This document shows, in pieces, positions 37,575 through 47,342 of a stretch of DNA of 49,402 nt. The stretch lies in the NCBI GenBank assembly GCA_947644325.1, contig CANRZD010000005.1, positions 1 to 49,402 on the forward strand. Reading direction: 5' to 3'. Every line of letters begins with the position of its first letter. Position 1 is the stretch's first letter. This DNA is from an uncultured Clostridia bacterium. GTDB lineage: Bacteria > Bacillota > Clostridia > Oscillospirales > Acutalibacteraceae. A program made the position numbers and the translations under genes. The notes beneath the pieces are model-generated. The model was not told the DNA's origin. It saw only the letters and a program-made list of their open reading frames with translations, and did not search any database.

Positions 37575-38819
37575 CTATGCTTTTTCCATGCCCATCAGCT
37601 GGTTCCAGATGGCGTTTACTTCTTCGGTGCAGGTGAAGTAGACGCTTGTCAGCAGATTGGTGGCAATGCCCAGCTGTTCGGCATACTGGTTGATCTTCTT
37701 CCAGTCGGCCCGCTCGTAGCTGACCACTAAGTCGTACAGGGCCCCGCAGCGGCCCTCGTGCCGCAAAAGCGCCGCCTTGATCTCCTCGGCCACGGGCACC
37801 GACTCCAGAATGTCCTCCATGGGCGCCGCGATCAGGTAGTCCAGGGTGGAGAACATACCCATCAGGTAGGCGTCGGACCGGGAGATGGGCATATCCTTTG
37901 CGTAGCGCATGAGCTCGCTGCAGAAGCTGCCCCGCATGAAGGAGAGCTTCAAAAACTCCTCGGACCCCGGGTCGATCTCGTGCTCGGCGTTGCTGGCGCT
38001 GAGAAGATAGATCCACTGCTTCAACTGGGCGATGCCCAACGTCACCAGGGCCTGCCGGATGCTTGTGACCCGGCTGGTGGAGAAATAGGCGGTGTTCGCC
38101 ACCCGCAGAAGCCCGTAGGTCAGGGTGGCGTCCATGGCGATGATCTGCTCTATTTCCTCCATGTCCGGCTCTTCCTGCACCACAGCCACCATCAGCCGGA
38201 AGAAGTTGCTCTGGAGATAGCCGCTGGCGTGGGCCTTGGTGGCAAGCTTCTGGGCCACATAGGGGCCCTCCATGGCGTCTACGCCGGTGCTCACGGCCAG
38301 GTCGTAGGCCTCCGCGTCCGCCACGTCGGTGGCGATGCACTGTTTGTTCATAGAGTGGGCCATTTCGATGATGTGCCGCAAGGACTGCTCGCTGGTGTTG
38401 GAAAAGTTGAGCTTTATGTAGTCGATCTCCCCCATCAGCCCCATATACCGGGGCGAAAAGCGGAACTCGTTTACCGCGATCTTATAGCCCTCTTTGGCAA
38501 ACTGCTGCACAAACTTCATGGCTAAAGGGTGGATGATGACGCTGTCGTCGATCTGGATGACCAGGCTCTCCTTTTCGAACAGACGGGGGGCCTTGCGCAT
38601 GAGCAGGTTCGTGGTGAAGGTCATGAAATGGACCTGCCCCTTTAAGGTGCGCTCCACGTTCTGCAAAAGGAAATTATACACCGTGTCCGCCGCGGCGAAC
38701 TCATTGGTGCCGCCCTCGGTGCCGTAGGCCTGGTTCTCCCCGTAGTAGAGGATCTCGTACCCCAGTATCTGGCTGTTTGCGTCTTTGATGGGCTGCCGTA
38801 CAATATACTTTTCTTTCAT
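37575..38819 (-). CDS. Degenerate EAL + HDOD domain protein (YuxH-like)
   Basis: IVRQPIKDANSQILGYEILYYGE (EAL-like N-terminus); C-terminal HDOD region DATLTYGLLRVANTAYF…IRQALVTLGIAQLKQWIYLL. Confidence 0.82.
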   Translation of the reverse strand: MKEKYIVRQPIKDANSQILGYEILYYGENQAYGTEGGTNEFAAADTVYNFLLQNVERTLKGQVHFMTFTTNLLMRKAPRLFEKESLVIQIDDSVIIHPLAMKFVQQFAKEGYKIAVNEFRFSPRYMGLMGEIDYIKLNFSNTSEQSLRHIIEMAHSMNKQCIATDVADAEAYDLAVSTGVDAMEGPYVAQKLATKAHASGYLQSNFFRLMVAVVQEEPDMEEIEQIIAMDATLTYGLLRVANTAYFSTSRVTSIRQALVTLGIAQLKQWIYLLSASNAEHEIDPGSEEFLKLSFMRGSFCSELMRYAKDMPISRSDAYLMGMFSTLDYLIAAPMEDILESVPVAEEIKAALLRHEGRCGALYDLVVSYERADWKKINQYAEQLGIATNLLTSVYFTCTEEVNAIWNQLMGMEKA

Positions 38820-38858
38820 GGGTCTAGCCTGCCTCCTTCAGGGGGATAATCCTTCTCC

Positions 38859-39821
38859 TTACGCGGTCTCGGCCCCTTGGGCCTTTTCCTGGAGAAGGCC
38901 GTCCATAACGGAAACAAGGCGGCCGATCTCGGGCTTGGTGAGCTGCTCGTTGGCGCCCAGCTCTTCGCCCTTTATGCGCATTTCCTCGCTGATAAGGGAG
39001 GAGAAGATGATGACCGGGATGTGCTTGAGCTGCGCGTCATCCTTCACCAGCTTCGTGAGCCGGTGGCCGTCCATCTGGGGCATCTCGATGTCCGTGACGA
39101 TCAGGGACACGTCGTTATCCACCGTGCCGTGCTCCTTGCTCATGAGCAGGTGGTCCCACAGCTCCTTGCCGTTGGGGAACATGGACAGGTGGGTGTAGCC
39201 GGCCTTTGTGAGGGCGTCGCGGATCATGCGGGACAGGAGGATGGAGTCCTCCGCAATGTAGATGGGCTCAAGGTTCCGCTCGCGGGGGCCCATCTCGTCA
39301 ATCTCGCTGATCTGGATGGAGGTTTCCGGGGCGATCTCCGCCACAATCTTCTCAAAGTCCAGTATGGTCACAAGGTCCTCTCCGCACTGGGCGATGCCGG
39401 TGGCCACGCCGTCCTCGCCGCCACTCAGGGTCTTGTCCGGCTTCTGGATGTCCGTCCAGGAAATGCGGTTGATGCCCACCACCGTGTGGACCCGGAAGGC
39501 CAATGTCATCTTGTTGAAGCTGGTCACGATGAACAGGTCCTTCTCCGCGGGCTCGCTGTCCAGGATGCCCAGGTACCGGGGGAGGTTGATGACGGTTATC
39601 ACCACGTCCCGGGGCTTGAAGATGCCCTCTACCGCCATGTGGGTCTGGGGCATGAACTTCACCGGCTCTGAAATCATGATCTCCTTCACCTTGGCCACGT
39701 TGATGCCGTAGAGCACCCCGTTTATGGTGAACTCCATGATCTCGATCTCATTGGTACCGGATTCCAGCAGGATCTCGTCTTTTCCAATTTGCATTACACT
39801 CGCTCCCTTCTCCTGACTCAA
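38859..39821 (-). CDS. cheV: Chemotaxis protein CheV (CheW + receiver domain)
   Basis: CheW-like EIMEFTINGVLYGINVAKVKEIM; receiver LIVTDIEMPQMDGHRLTKLVKDD…IIFSSLISEE. Confidence 0.88.
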   Translation of the reverse strand: MSQEKGASVMQIGKDEILLESGTNEIEIMEFTINGVLYGINVAKVKEIMISEPVKFMPQTHMAVEGIFKPRDVVITVINLPRYLGILDSEPAEKDLFIVTSFNKMTLAFRVHTVVGINRISWTDIQKPDKTLSGGEDGVATGIAQCGEDLVTILDFEKIVAEIAPETSIQISEIDEMGPRERNLEPIYIAEDSILLSRMIRDALTKAGYTHLSMFPNGKELWDHLLMSKEHGTVDNDVSLIVTDIEMPQMDGHRLTKLVKDDAQLKHIPVIIFSSLISEEMRIKGEELGANEQLTKPEIGRLVSVMDGLLQEKAQGAETA

Positions 39822-40303
39822 ATTGCGTGGTCGGGCTTGCCATAGCTCTTCACCGTCACCATGCCCGTGGCCGGGTCGAAGGTGATGGTGCGGGCCGTGG
39901 TGCCCCCTACGTCTTCCGCAAGCAGGCGGATCCCCTCTGAGCGCAGGATCATATGCACGCTGTCGATGTTCCGCTTGCCGATATTGCCCAGGGCGCTGCC
40001 CGCGGCTGTCTCGAACATTTTGGCGCCGCCGGCCACCTTGGCCACGATATTCCCCTTGCGGGACCCCCGGGCCTCCATCTGCTTGATGGTCTCCCGGATG
40101 CCGGTGTCCGCGTACTTCATGGTGTTTTTCCGCCCGGCCTCCATGTTAAGGGGCAGCATGATGTGTATCATGGCGGAAAGCTTCGTTATCTTGTCCTGCA
40201 GGCAAATGCCGATGCAGGACCCCAAAGCGTAGGTTATGAGCTCCTCTCCGTGCGCCGCTATCTTCATGTCGGCGATCTTTACCACCAGCTTCCCATTAGC
40301 CAT
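39818..40303 (-). CDS. cheD: Chemoreceptor glutamine deamidase CheD
   Basis: TYALGSCIGICLQDKITKLSAMIHIMLP (Cys/His catalytic pattern); GGAKMF. Confidence 0.92.
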   Translation of the reverse strand: MANGKLVVKIADMKIAAHGEELITYALGSCIGICLQDKITKLSAMIHIMLPLNMEAGRKNTMKYADTGIRETIKQMEARGSRKGNIVAKVAGGAKMFETAAGSALGNIGKRNIDSVHMILRSEGIRLLAEDVGGTTARTITFDPATGMVTVKSYGKPDHAI

Positions 40304-40922
40304 CCGAAACGCCCAGCTTACGTAAAAGATAATTTAAGCCGCGGATCTCCGGGGACAAAAGAAGCCTGCACGGGAGCTCATAGTTGTCACAGGTGAAGTT
40401 GCCTCCGATGGTCATCAGGTAGTCGGTCTGCCCGCCGTACTCGGCCATGGGCACCGCTAAGATCGCGCCCTGCATGTCTACAGTCAGGCTGGGCACGGTC
40501 AGTTCCATGGTCACGCCGGAAAGGCCCGACAGGGCGTTGATAAAGGTGGAGATCATGATGTTGCCCACCTCTACCAGGGCCGAGCGCTGCAGCTCGTCCA
40601 GGTGCTCGAACTCCTCCACCCGGGCGTCCAGCATGCACTCCAGCACCATGTTTACAAATTCCAGGGGCAATACCGAAAGCATGATGCCCCCGATGTCCCC
40701 CCCGATGCGCACCAGCACGCCGGCGGTCACGTTTTCCGGCCCGCCGATCCAGTCGATGGCCTCGTTATACCCCATGATGCGCACCTCCGGCAGGGTGATG
40801 CGCACCCGGCGGCCCAAGAGCCCCGAAAGGGCGGTGGCCGCGTTGCCGGTGCCGATGCTGCCCACTTCCCTTAGGGTGTCGATCTCCATGCTGTTGAGGT
40901 CGTCATAGTTTTTTATACTCAT
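40296..40922 (-). CDS. cheC: CheY-P phosphatase CheC
   Basis: DTLREVGSIGTGNAATALSGLLG and SALVEVGNIMISTFINALSGL paired motifs. Confidence 0.92.
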   Translation of the reverse strand: MSIKNYDDLNSMEIDTLREVGSIGTGNAATALSGLLGRRVRITLPEVRIMGYNEAIDWIGGPENVTAGVLVRIGGDIGGIMLSVLPLEFVNMVLECMLDARVEEFEHLDELQRSALVEVGNIMISTFINALSGLSGVTMELTVPSLTVDMQGAILAVPMAEYGGQTDYLMTIGGNFTCDNYELPCRLLLSPEIRGLNYLLRKLGVSDG

Positions 40923-40953
40923 ATTTGCCCTCCTCTCAGCTTATTTGCCTGCT

Positions 40954-41703
40954 TTACCGCAGGCCGTTCACGGTGGTCTCTATCTCGTCCGAGGTCTGTA
41001 TCATTTTCAGCGCGTAGGTAAAGGAGCGCTGGGACTCGATGACCTTCACCAGCTCGTTTGCCAGGTCCGTGTTGGAGCGCTCGAGATACCCCTTCACCAG
41101 CTTCCCCTGGCCCATCTGCAGCTGGCCGTTTTTCTCTATGGGCACAAAGCGGTTATGGCCGATGTTCAGCATGCCGTTGGTGTTCACAAAGTCGAAGATG
41201 CCGATGGGCAATTCGCCCTTCACATTGTCCTCGTCCACCTCGATGAGCCGGCCGTCCCGGCCCATGACGAAGCGGCCCTCGCCGTCGGAAAGATACCACT
41301 TGGCCTCCTGCACGGGCTCGCCGGTGTCGGGGTCTATCTCCCCCTGCACCAGGAACTGTGCCATGACGAAGGAGCCGTCCCGGGTGTAGCTGTACTCCCC
41401 GGTGGCCGGGTCCCACAGGGCAAAGAAGCCGTGGCCCTCTATGGCGTAGTCCAGGTCCAGGCCCGTGTCCGCAAGGCCGTTGCTGGAAAAGTCCGTGTCC
41501 GCCCCTATCATCACCATGCCGGCGCCCCGGGGCAGGTCGTCAGCCCGGGCCCCCATGATATTATCGTATATCAGCTGGGCAAAATAAGGCTTTTTGGCCT
41601 TGAAGCCGTAGTTATTTACGTTGGCGATGTTGTTGCCGTGGACGTTAAGCCTCTCCTGCTGCTGCCAGGCCCCCACCGTCGCCGTGTAAAAGGATTGGTT
41701 CAT
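40954..41703 (-). CDS. Flagellar hook-basal body protein (FlgF/FlgG family)
   Basis: GNNIANVNNYGFKAKKPYF; AIEGHGFFAL; YTRDGSF; C-terminal LERSNTDLANELVKVIESQRSFTYALKMIQTSDEI. Confidence 0.88.
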   Translation of the reverse strand: MNQSFYTATVGAWQQQERLNVHGNNIANVNNYGFKAKKPYFAQLIYDNIMGARADDLPRGAGMVMIGADTDFSSNGLADTGLDLDYAIEGHGFFALWDPATGEYSYTRDGSFVMAQFLVQGEIDPDTGEPVQEAKWYLSDGEGRFVMGRDGRLIEVDEDNVKGELPIGIFDFVNTNGMLNIGHNRFVPIEKNGQLQMGQGKLVKGYLERSNTDLANELVKVIESQRSFTYALKMIQTSDEIETTVNGLR

Positions 41704-41719
41704 GCTGTGCCTCCCTCCC

Positions 41720-42469
41720 TTACACCAGCCGGCCCAGGTCAGACGCCGCCTGGCCCATGAGCTGGTCGTACATTTTGGTTGCCTGGGCGGCGCTCTGGTA
41801 GGCCCGCTGGGTGGTCATCATTTTGGTCATCTGCTGCACCAGGCCCACGTTGGAGCGCTCTACCATGCCGTTATAAATTTTCGCGGTGCCAAGCTGGGGC
41901 TCGCCGCCCCCCACAAACAGGCCCTCCCGGTTCTTTTCCAGGGCGCCGTTGTCTTCAAACTCGAAGACGCCGATCTGCCCTAAAAAGCCGCCGTTTTCCG
42001 TGTAGATGCGGCCGAAGGTGTCGGCCTTCACCTTGTCGGTCACCAGCAGGATCTCCTCCCGGTTGATGTCCAGCACCCGGCCGAAGCCCGGCAGGAACAG
42101 GTAGCCCTCGTCGTCCAGCATGAAGTTGCCCGCCCGGGTGTAGGCGATGCCGTCGTCGGTCTGGATGGCGAAAAAGCCCTCGCCCTCAATGCCGAAATCC
42201 AGGGGCATGCCCGTCTCGTCAAAGGACCCCTGGGTGTAGTCGGTATAAAGCTCGCTGGGCACGGTGGCGTAGCTGATGCCCCCGATGTCTATGTAATTCT
42301 TAATCTTATTGCCCACGCGGCTCCACATGACCTCGTCGAAGGTCTGCCCGGTAAAGCAGTCCTCCTTGAAGCCCGAGGTGGAGATGTTGGTCATGTTGTT
42401 GGAGATCACGTCCAGGTTCTTGCCGTGGGTGATCATGCCGGACACCAGGTTGTAGTAACCCTTGAACAT
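41720..42469 (-). CDS. Flagellar hook-basal body protein (FlgF/FlgG family)
   Basis: LDVISNNMTNISTSGFKED; GIEGEGFFAI; YTRAGNFMLDDEGYL; VERSNVGLVQQMTKMMTTQRAYQSAAQATKMYDQL. Confidence 0.88.
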   Translation of the reverse strand: MFKGYYNLVSGMITHGKNLDVISNNMTNISTSGFKEDCFTGQTFDEVMWSRVGNKIKNYIDIGGISYATVPSELYTDYTQGSFDETGMPLDFGIEGEGFFAIQTDDGIAYTRAGNFMLDDEGYLFLPGFGRVLDINREEILLVTDKVKADTFGRIYTENGGFLGQIGVFEFEDNGALEKNREGLFVGGGEPQLGTAKIYNGMVERSNVGLVQQMTKMMTTQRAYQSAAQATKMYDQLMGQAASDLGRLV

Positions 42470-42487
42470 TTCCTTTTTTCCCTCCTG

Positions 42488-43270
42488 TCAGCCGCTGCGC
42501 ATGTAGTCGCTCATGAGCACCTTGAGCTTCTGCACAGCCTTTGCGTGTATCTGGGACACCCGCGGCGCGCTGATTTCCAGCACCGTGGCGATGTCTTTCA
42601 TCTTTAAGTTCCGCTCGTAGTAGAGCGAAAGCACCAGCTGCTCGTTGGTCTTTAGAGAGCTTACGGCTTTTGAGAGCATCTGGGCCAGCTCCTCCCCCAT
42701 AAGGGCCTGCTCCGGGTGGCCGCCGCTTTCCGGGTCGGCCGCGGCCTCCCAGGTGTCGTTGCCGTCGAAGACCTCGTCCAGGGACAGGATATTATGTAGG
42801 GAGGCGTCGGTAAGGGCCTCCCGGTACTCCTCCAGGGTGATGCCCAGCTTCTCGGCCACTTCCATGTCCGTGGGCATTTTGCCGGTGGCGTTGTACATTT
42901 CCGTCACGGCCTTGTCGATGCGCTGGGCCCGCTGGCGCACGGTGCGGGGCACCCAGTCCTGCTGCCGGGCCAGGTCCACGATCATGCCCCGTATGCGCTT
43001 TGCCACGTACATCTCGAAGCGGCCCTTCTCCGGGTCGAACTTATCCACCGCGTCCTGCAGCACGATGAGCCCCTCGTTGATGATGTCGTCCAGCTGGGTG
43101 AAGCTGCAGAACACCCCCCGTATTTGTAAGGCTATGCTGCGTATGAGCCCCGTATACCGCAGGGCGATCTCCCACTTCAGGTCGTTTTCCCGGGTCTCCT
43201 GATACAGGGCAAAGAGCTCTTCGGTGGTCATTTCGTCGTAAGAGCGCTTCTTCTCCGCCAAACCCCTCAT
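42488..43270 (-). CDS. fliA: Flagellar sigma factor FliA/SigD (sigma-28)
   Basis: DDIINEGLIVLQDAVDKFDPEKG…YVAKRIRGMIVDLARQQDWVPRTVRQRA; EQLVLSLYYERNLKMKDIATVLEISAPRVSQIHAKAVQKLK. Confidence 0.92.
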   Translation of the reverse strand: MRGLAEKKRSYDEMTTEELFALYQETRENDLKWEIALRYTGLIRSIALQIRGVFCSFTQLDDIINEGLIVLQDAVDKFDPEKGRFEMYVAKRIRGMIVDLARQQDWVPRTVRQRAQRIDKAVTEMYNATGKMPTDMEVAEKLGITLEEYREALTDASLHNILSLDEVFDGNDTWEAAADPESGGHPEQALMGEELAQMLSKAVSSLKTNEQLVLSLYYERNLKMKDIATVLEISAPRVSQIHAKAVQKLKVLMSDYMRSG

Positions 43271-45375
43271 GAGCCCACCGCCCTTCTCACGTTAGCCGGC
43301 TGCATGGTCACGTTCCCAATGGACTGTATCTGCACCGTGCCCACGATCTCGCTGAAGGAGAGCACGTACATGTTGGCAAAGTACTGGCCCAGAAGCCTGC
43401 TTAAGTAGATGCGTATGACCTGGCTTGTGAGCAGGATGGGCGACTGGTTCAGCTCGCCGAACTTGGGGATGTGCTCGGCCAGCTGGGTGATGAGGGTCTG
43501 TATGAGCTCGGGCTCCATGGCAAGGTACACGCCGTGGTCGTTTTTCACAAGGGAGGCAACGATCTTCCGCTCCACCTCGGCGTCCAAGGTGATGGCCCGC
43601 AGCTGCCCCTCCTCGCAGAAGCGCCGGGTGATGGTCCGGCTCAGGGCGCTGCGCACGCTTTCTGTTATGATGTCCGGATCCCGGGTGGTGTTCATGGAGT
43701 CCACCATGGTCTCCAAAATGGTCTCCATATCCCGTATGGGCACGCCCTCCATAAGGAGGTTCCGCAGGACCTTCTCCAGCATGGCGTAGGACACGATGGC
43801 TGGGCAGGCTTCCTCCACCAGCTCGGGGGAGGTCTGCTTTAAGTTCTCCACTAACTGTATGGTCTCCGCCCGGGTGAGCAGCTCGTGGGCGTGGCGCTTG
43901 ATGGTCTCAGACAAGTGCGTCAGCATGACGGACACCGGGTCGATGACCGTGTAGCCGTATATCTCCGCCATTTCCTTGTTTTCCGGCAGTATCCACCGGG
44001 AGGGGATGCCGTAGGCGGGCTCCACGGTCTCGATGCCGTCGATCTCGCCCAGGGGCTTGGCGGGCTCCAGGGCCAGGAAGTAGTCTACTAAGATCTCGCC
44101 CTTTGCCACCTCTTCGCCCTTGATGCTCACCACGTACTGGTTGGTGCCGATCATAGAGCTGTCATGCATGCGCACCGTGGGCACCACGAAGCCCATTTCC
44201 TGGGCGTACTGCCGGCGGAAAATGACGATGCGGTTGATGAGCTTGCCCCCGTGGTTTTCGTCCACCAGGGGGATGAGGCTGTAGCCCACCTCTAAAGTGA
44301 TAGGCTCTACGGAAAGCAGCGAGTAGACGTTGCTGATATCTTTATAGTAGTCAGACTCTGTAGGTGCTGCCTCGGGCTCCATCTCCAGGGCGGCGGCCTC
44401 CTCGGCCTGCTGCTCCTGGACCACTTGGGCCCGGTCGGTGCGGGTGATCATGAAGCCCATGACAAAGATGGCCGCGGCCACCACCAGAAGGGGCACCGTG
44501 GGGGTATTGGGAATGACGGCCAGAAACACCAAAGCCGCCGCCGCGGTCATAAGGGCCCGGGGCTGGGCTTTGAACTGCCCCAGCACGTCGCCGTTTAGGC
44601 TCCCCTCAGAGACAGAGCGGGTGACGATCATGCCGGTAGCCGTGGAGATCATCAACGCCGGCAGCTGGGAGACCAAGCCGTCGCCGATGGTGGCGGTGGA
44701 GTAGATGGAGGCAACCGTGCCGATATCCTGGCCGCCCTGCACCATGCCGATGATGATGCCGCCCACCAAGTTAATAAGCGTGATGATAAGGGACATGACC
44801 GCGTCGCCCTTGACGATCTTGGTGGCGCCGTCCATGGCCCCGTAGAAGTCGGATTCCTTCTGTATCTTGGCCCGGCGCATGCGGGCTTCCTGCTCGTCGA
44901 TGACGCCGGTGTTAAGGTCCGCGTCAATGGCCATCTGCTTGCCGGGCATGGCGTCCAGGGTGAAGCGGGCGGCCACCTCGGCCACGCGCTCGGCGCCCTT
45001 TGTAATGACGATGAACTGCACCAGCACGATGATAAAGAAGATGATGAATCCCACCACGATATTGCCGCTGGTGATGAGCTGCCCGAAGGCCGAAATGACC
45101 TGCCCCGCGTTGCCGCCGTTTGTAAGGATGAGCCGGGTGGAGGACACGTTCATGCCCAGGCGGAACAGGGTCGTTATCAACAATAAGGAGGGGAAGATGG
45201 AAAACTCCAGCGCCTCCGATATATTCATGGTAATAAGCAGGATGATGACGGAAAGGGCGATATTGATGACCAGAAGGACATCCAGCATGAAGGTGGGCAG
45301 CGGCAGTATCAAGAACAGCACCACCACGACCACGAACAGGGATACCGCGTTATCCAGTATGCGTCTCATGGCCAT
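43267..45375 (-). CDS. flhA: Flagellar export protein FlhA
   Basis: LITTLFRLGMNVSSTRLIL, FTLDAMPGKQMAIDADLNTGVIDEQEARMRR, FYGAMDGATKIVKGDA. Confidence 0.97.
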   Translation of the reverse strand: MAMRRILDNAVSLFVVVVVLFLILPLPTFMLDVLLVINIALSVIILLITMNISEALEFSIFPSLLLITTLFRLGMNVSSTRLILTNGGNAGQVISAFGQLITSGNIVVGFIIFFIIVLVQFIVITKGAERVAEVAARFTLDAMPGKQMAIDADLNTGVIDEQEARMRRAKIQKESDFYGAMDGATKIVKGDAVMSLIITLINLVGGIIIGMVQGGQDIGTVASIYSTATIGDGLVSQLPALMISTATGMIVTRSVSEGSLNGDVLGQFKAQPRALMTAAAALVFLAVIPNTPTVPLLVVAAAIFVMGFMITRTDRAQVVQEQQAEEAAALEMEPEAAPTESDYYKDISNVYSLLSVEPITLEVGYSLIPLVDENHGGKLINRIVIFRRQYAQEMGFVVPTVRMHDSSMIGTNQYVVSIKGEEVAKGEILVDYFLALEPAKPLGEIDGIETVEPAYGIPSRWILPENKEMAEIYGYTVIDPVSVMLTHLSETIKRHAHELLTRAETIQLVENLKQTSPELVEEACPAIVSYAMLEKVLRNLLMEGVPIRDMETILETMVDSMNTTRDPDIITESVRSALSRTITRRFCEEGQLRAITLDAEVERKIVASLVKNDHGVYLAMEPELIQTLITQLAEHIPKFGELNQSPILLTSQVIRIYLSRLLGQYFANMYVLSFSEIVGTVQIQSIGNVTMQPANVRRAVGS

Positions 45376-45482
45376 CCTCCCTTCCGTTTCGCTTTCCTAA
45401 ATCAGTCCCATTGTATTATAGCATAGTGTCGTGAATAAATAAAGTCTTTCCTAAAACAAATGGGGAAGAAAGTTCTTCCACC

Positions 45483-46547
45483 CTAGGCGGGCAGCTTCCC
45501 CGAGAGCTTGAACACATAGACCAGCACCTCCGCCACGGGCCCGTACAGGTCCGGGGGGATCTCCTGGCCCAATTCCGCCGTGTCATACAGGGCGTGGGCC
45601 AAAGGCACGTTTTCTATGGCGGGTATCTCGCACTCCTCGGCCTTCTGCACAATGCGCATGGCAAGCTCATCCTGGCCCTTTGCCAGGACCACCGGGGCGT
45701 TGTCCTGCCCCTGCTTGTAGCGCAGGGCGATAGCGTAGTGGGTGGGGTTGCGGATAATGACGTCGGCCCCGGGCACCTGCTGCATCATGCGGGACTGGGC
45801 CATTTTCCGCTGTATCTCTTTTATGCGGCTCTTGACCTGGGGGTCGCCTTCCGTCTGCTTGTATTCTTCTTTAATTTCCTGCTTCGACATCTTCATCTTC
45901 CGCTCGTGGTCCCACCACTGGTAGAGGAAGTCAAACCCCGCCAAGGCCGTGAAGGCCAGGCAGACCTTGAGCATCATGGAGAAGATGGCGGAAAGAAGGT
46001 TCCGGCAGGTGTCCGGCAGGCCGGCGTAAAGGTAATTGCTGGAGATCGTCACCAGGTCCTTGACGCTGGTGTAGATGAGGTAGAGCAGGATACTGATCTT
46101 CAGGATGCCCTTTAAGGCCTCTACCACGCTGCGCAGGGAGAAAAGCCTCTTGATGCCCTGGGCCGGGCTGATGCGGTTGAACTTGGGCTTTAAGAGCTCG
46201 CCGGTGACAAGAAGCCTTGTCTGGGCCATGGTGGCCACGATAGCCATGAGCATGGTCACCGCCAGCATGAGCCCCGCCGTCTGGGCCAGCACCAGCACTG
46301 CCTGCATCACGATCTCCCCCAGATATATCTGGATATCCACCCCCTGCCCCACCTGGGCCAGGAAGGAATACACATACTCGAACATCCCGTGGAGCTTCTC
46401 CACGTAGCTGGGGAACAGCAGCCGGATGGTCAGAACGCTGCCGATCAGGGTGGCCACGGCGATTACGTCCTGCACCAGGAGCACGTTGCCCTTTTTGCGT
46501 TCGTCACGCCTTCGTTTCGGTGTGGCCTTTTCGGTTTTGTCGCCCAC
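45483..46547 (-). CDS. flhB: Flagellar export switch protein FlhB
   Basis: KTEKATPKRRRDERKKGNV; NPTHYAIALRY autocleavage motif; C-terminal cytoplasmic domain. Confidence 0.96.
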   Translation of the reverse strand: MGDKTEKATPKRRRDERKKGNVLLVQDVIAVATLIGSVLTIRLLFPSYVEKLHGMFEYVYSFLAQVGQGVDIQIYLGEIVMQAVLVLAQTAGLMLAVTMLMAIVATMAQTRLLVTGELLKPKFNRISPAQGIKRLFSLRSVVEALKGILKISILLYLIYTSVKDLVTISSNYLYAGLPDTCRNLLSAIFSMMLKVCLAFTALAGFDFLYQWWDHERKMKMSKQEIKEEYKQTEGDPQVKSRIKEIQRKMAQSRMMQQVPGADVIIRNPTHYAIALRYKQGQDNAPVVLAKGQDELAMRIVQKAEECEIPAIENVPLAHALYDTAELGQEIPPDLYGPVAEVLVYVFKLSGKLPA

Positions 46548-46562
46548 GGCCGTTCCCCCCTT

Positions 46563-47339
46563 TTACCCCCCGGCCACCTGGGCCAGGGCTTTCTCTATCT
46601 CAGAAAGCATGGTGGTCTCCATATCCAGCAAATATTCGCTGAAGGGCGAAATCATAAAGAACAGGATGACAGTGCCCACCAGCACCTTCAGTTCAATGTT
46701 GATGGCGAAGACGTTGATCTGGGGGATGGCCTTCATGAGGATGCCCATGCCGATCTGCCCCATGAACTCCGCCGCCAAAATGGGCATGCAGAGCTTGATG
46801 CCCAAAAGGATGCAGTCGATAAAAAGCTCTACCACCCGCTCCGCCGTGTCCGGCCCGAAGGCCGCCGCGCCAAAGGGCACAAGGCCCCCGGAGTCCATCA
46901 TCAGCCGCAAGAGGGTGTAGTGGCCGTTTACCGCGAAAAAAAGCAACATGGCAAACACGTTGAGAAGGTTTGCCGAGGGCGTCATGTTGCCCTGGAAGCT
47001 GGGGTCGTAGGTCTGGGCCATGGAAAGGCCCATCTGTTCGTCCATGACCGTGCCCGCCAGGGCCGGTATCAGGAAGAACATGTTCATGATGACCCCCACC
47101 AGAAACCCCAGGCCCATCTCTAAAAGGAGCTTGAGCATGAACTCAATGAGCGTCACCGGCGTGGTCACCGTGCCCGTATAAGAATAGGACACCGCCACGC
47201 TGAGAAGCATGATGAGCCCGGCCTTGAAGTAGCCCGGTATGCTGGCCCGGCTCAAGAGAGGGGTAAACAGCACAAAGCCCGACATGCGGGCTGTGATATA
47301 CAAAAATAAAGTTAAGCTGTCCCAATTCAGGTCCATCAT
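46563..47339 (-). CDS. fliR: Flagellar export protein FliR
   Basis: Hydrophobic profile with LLLEMGLGFLVGVIMNMFFLIPALAGTVMDEQMGLSMAQTYDP; between fliQ and flhB. Confidence 0.93.
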   Translation of the reverse strand: MMDLNWDSLTLFLYITARMSGFVLFTPLLSRASIPGYFKAGLIMLLSVAVSYSYTGTVTTPVTLIEFMLKLLLEMGLGFLVGVIMNMFFLIPALAGTVMDEQMGLSMAQTYDPSFQGNMTPSANLLNVFAMLLFFAVNGHYTLLRLMMDSGGLVPFGAAAFGPDTAERVVELFIDCILLGIKLCMPILAAEFMGQIGMGILMKAIPQINVFAINIELKVLVGTVILFFMISPFSEYLLDMETTMLSEIEKALAQVAGG

Positions 47340-47342
47340 AGG

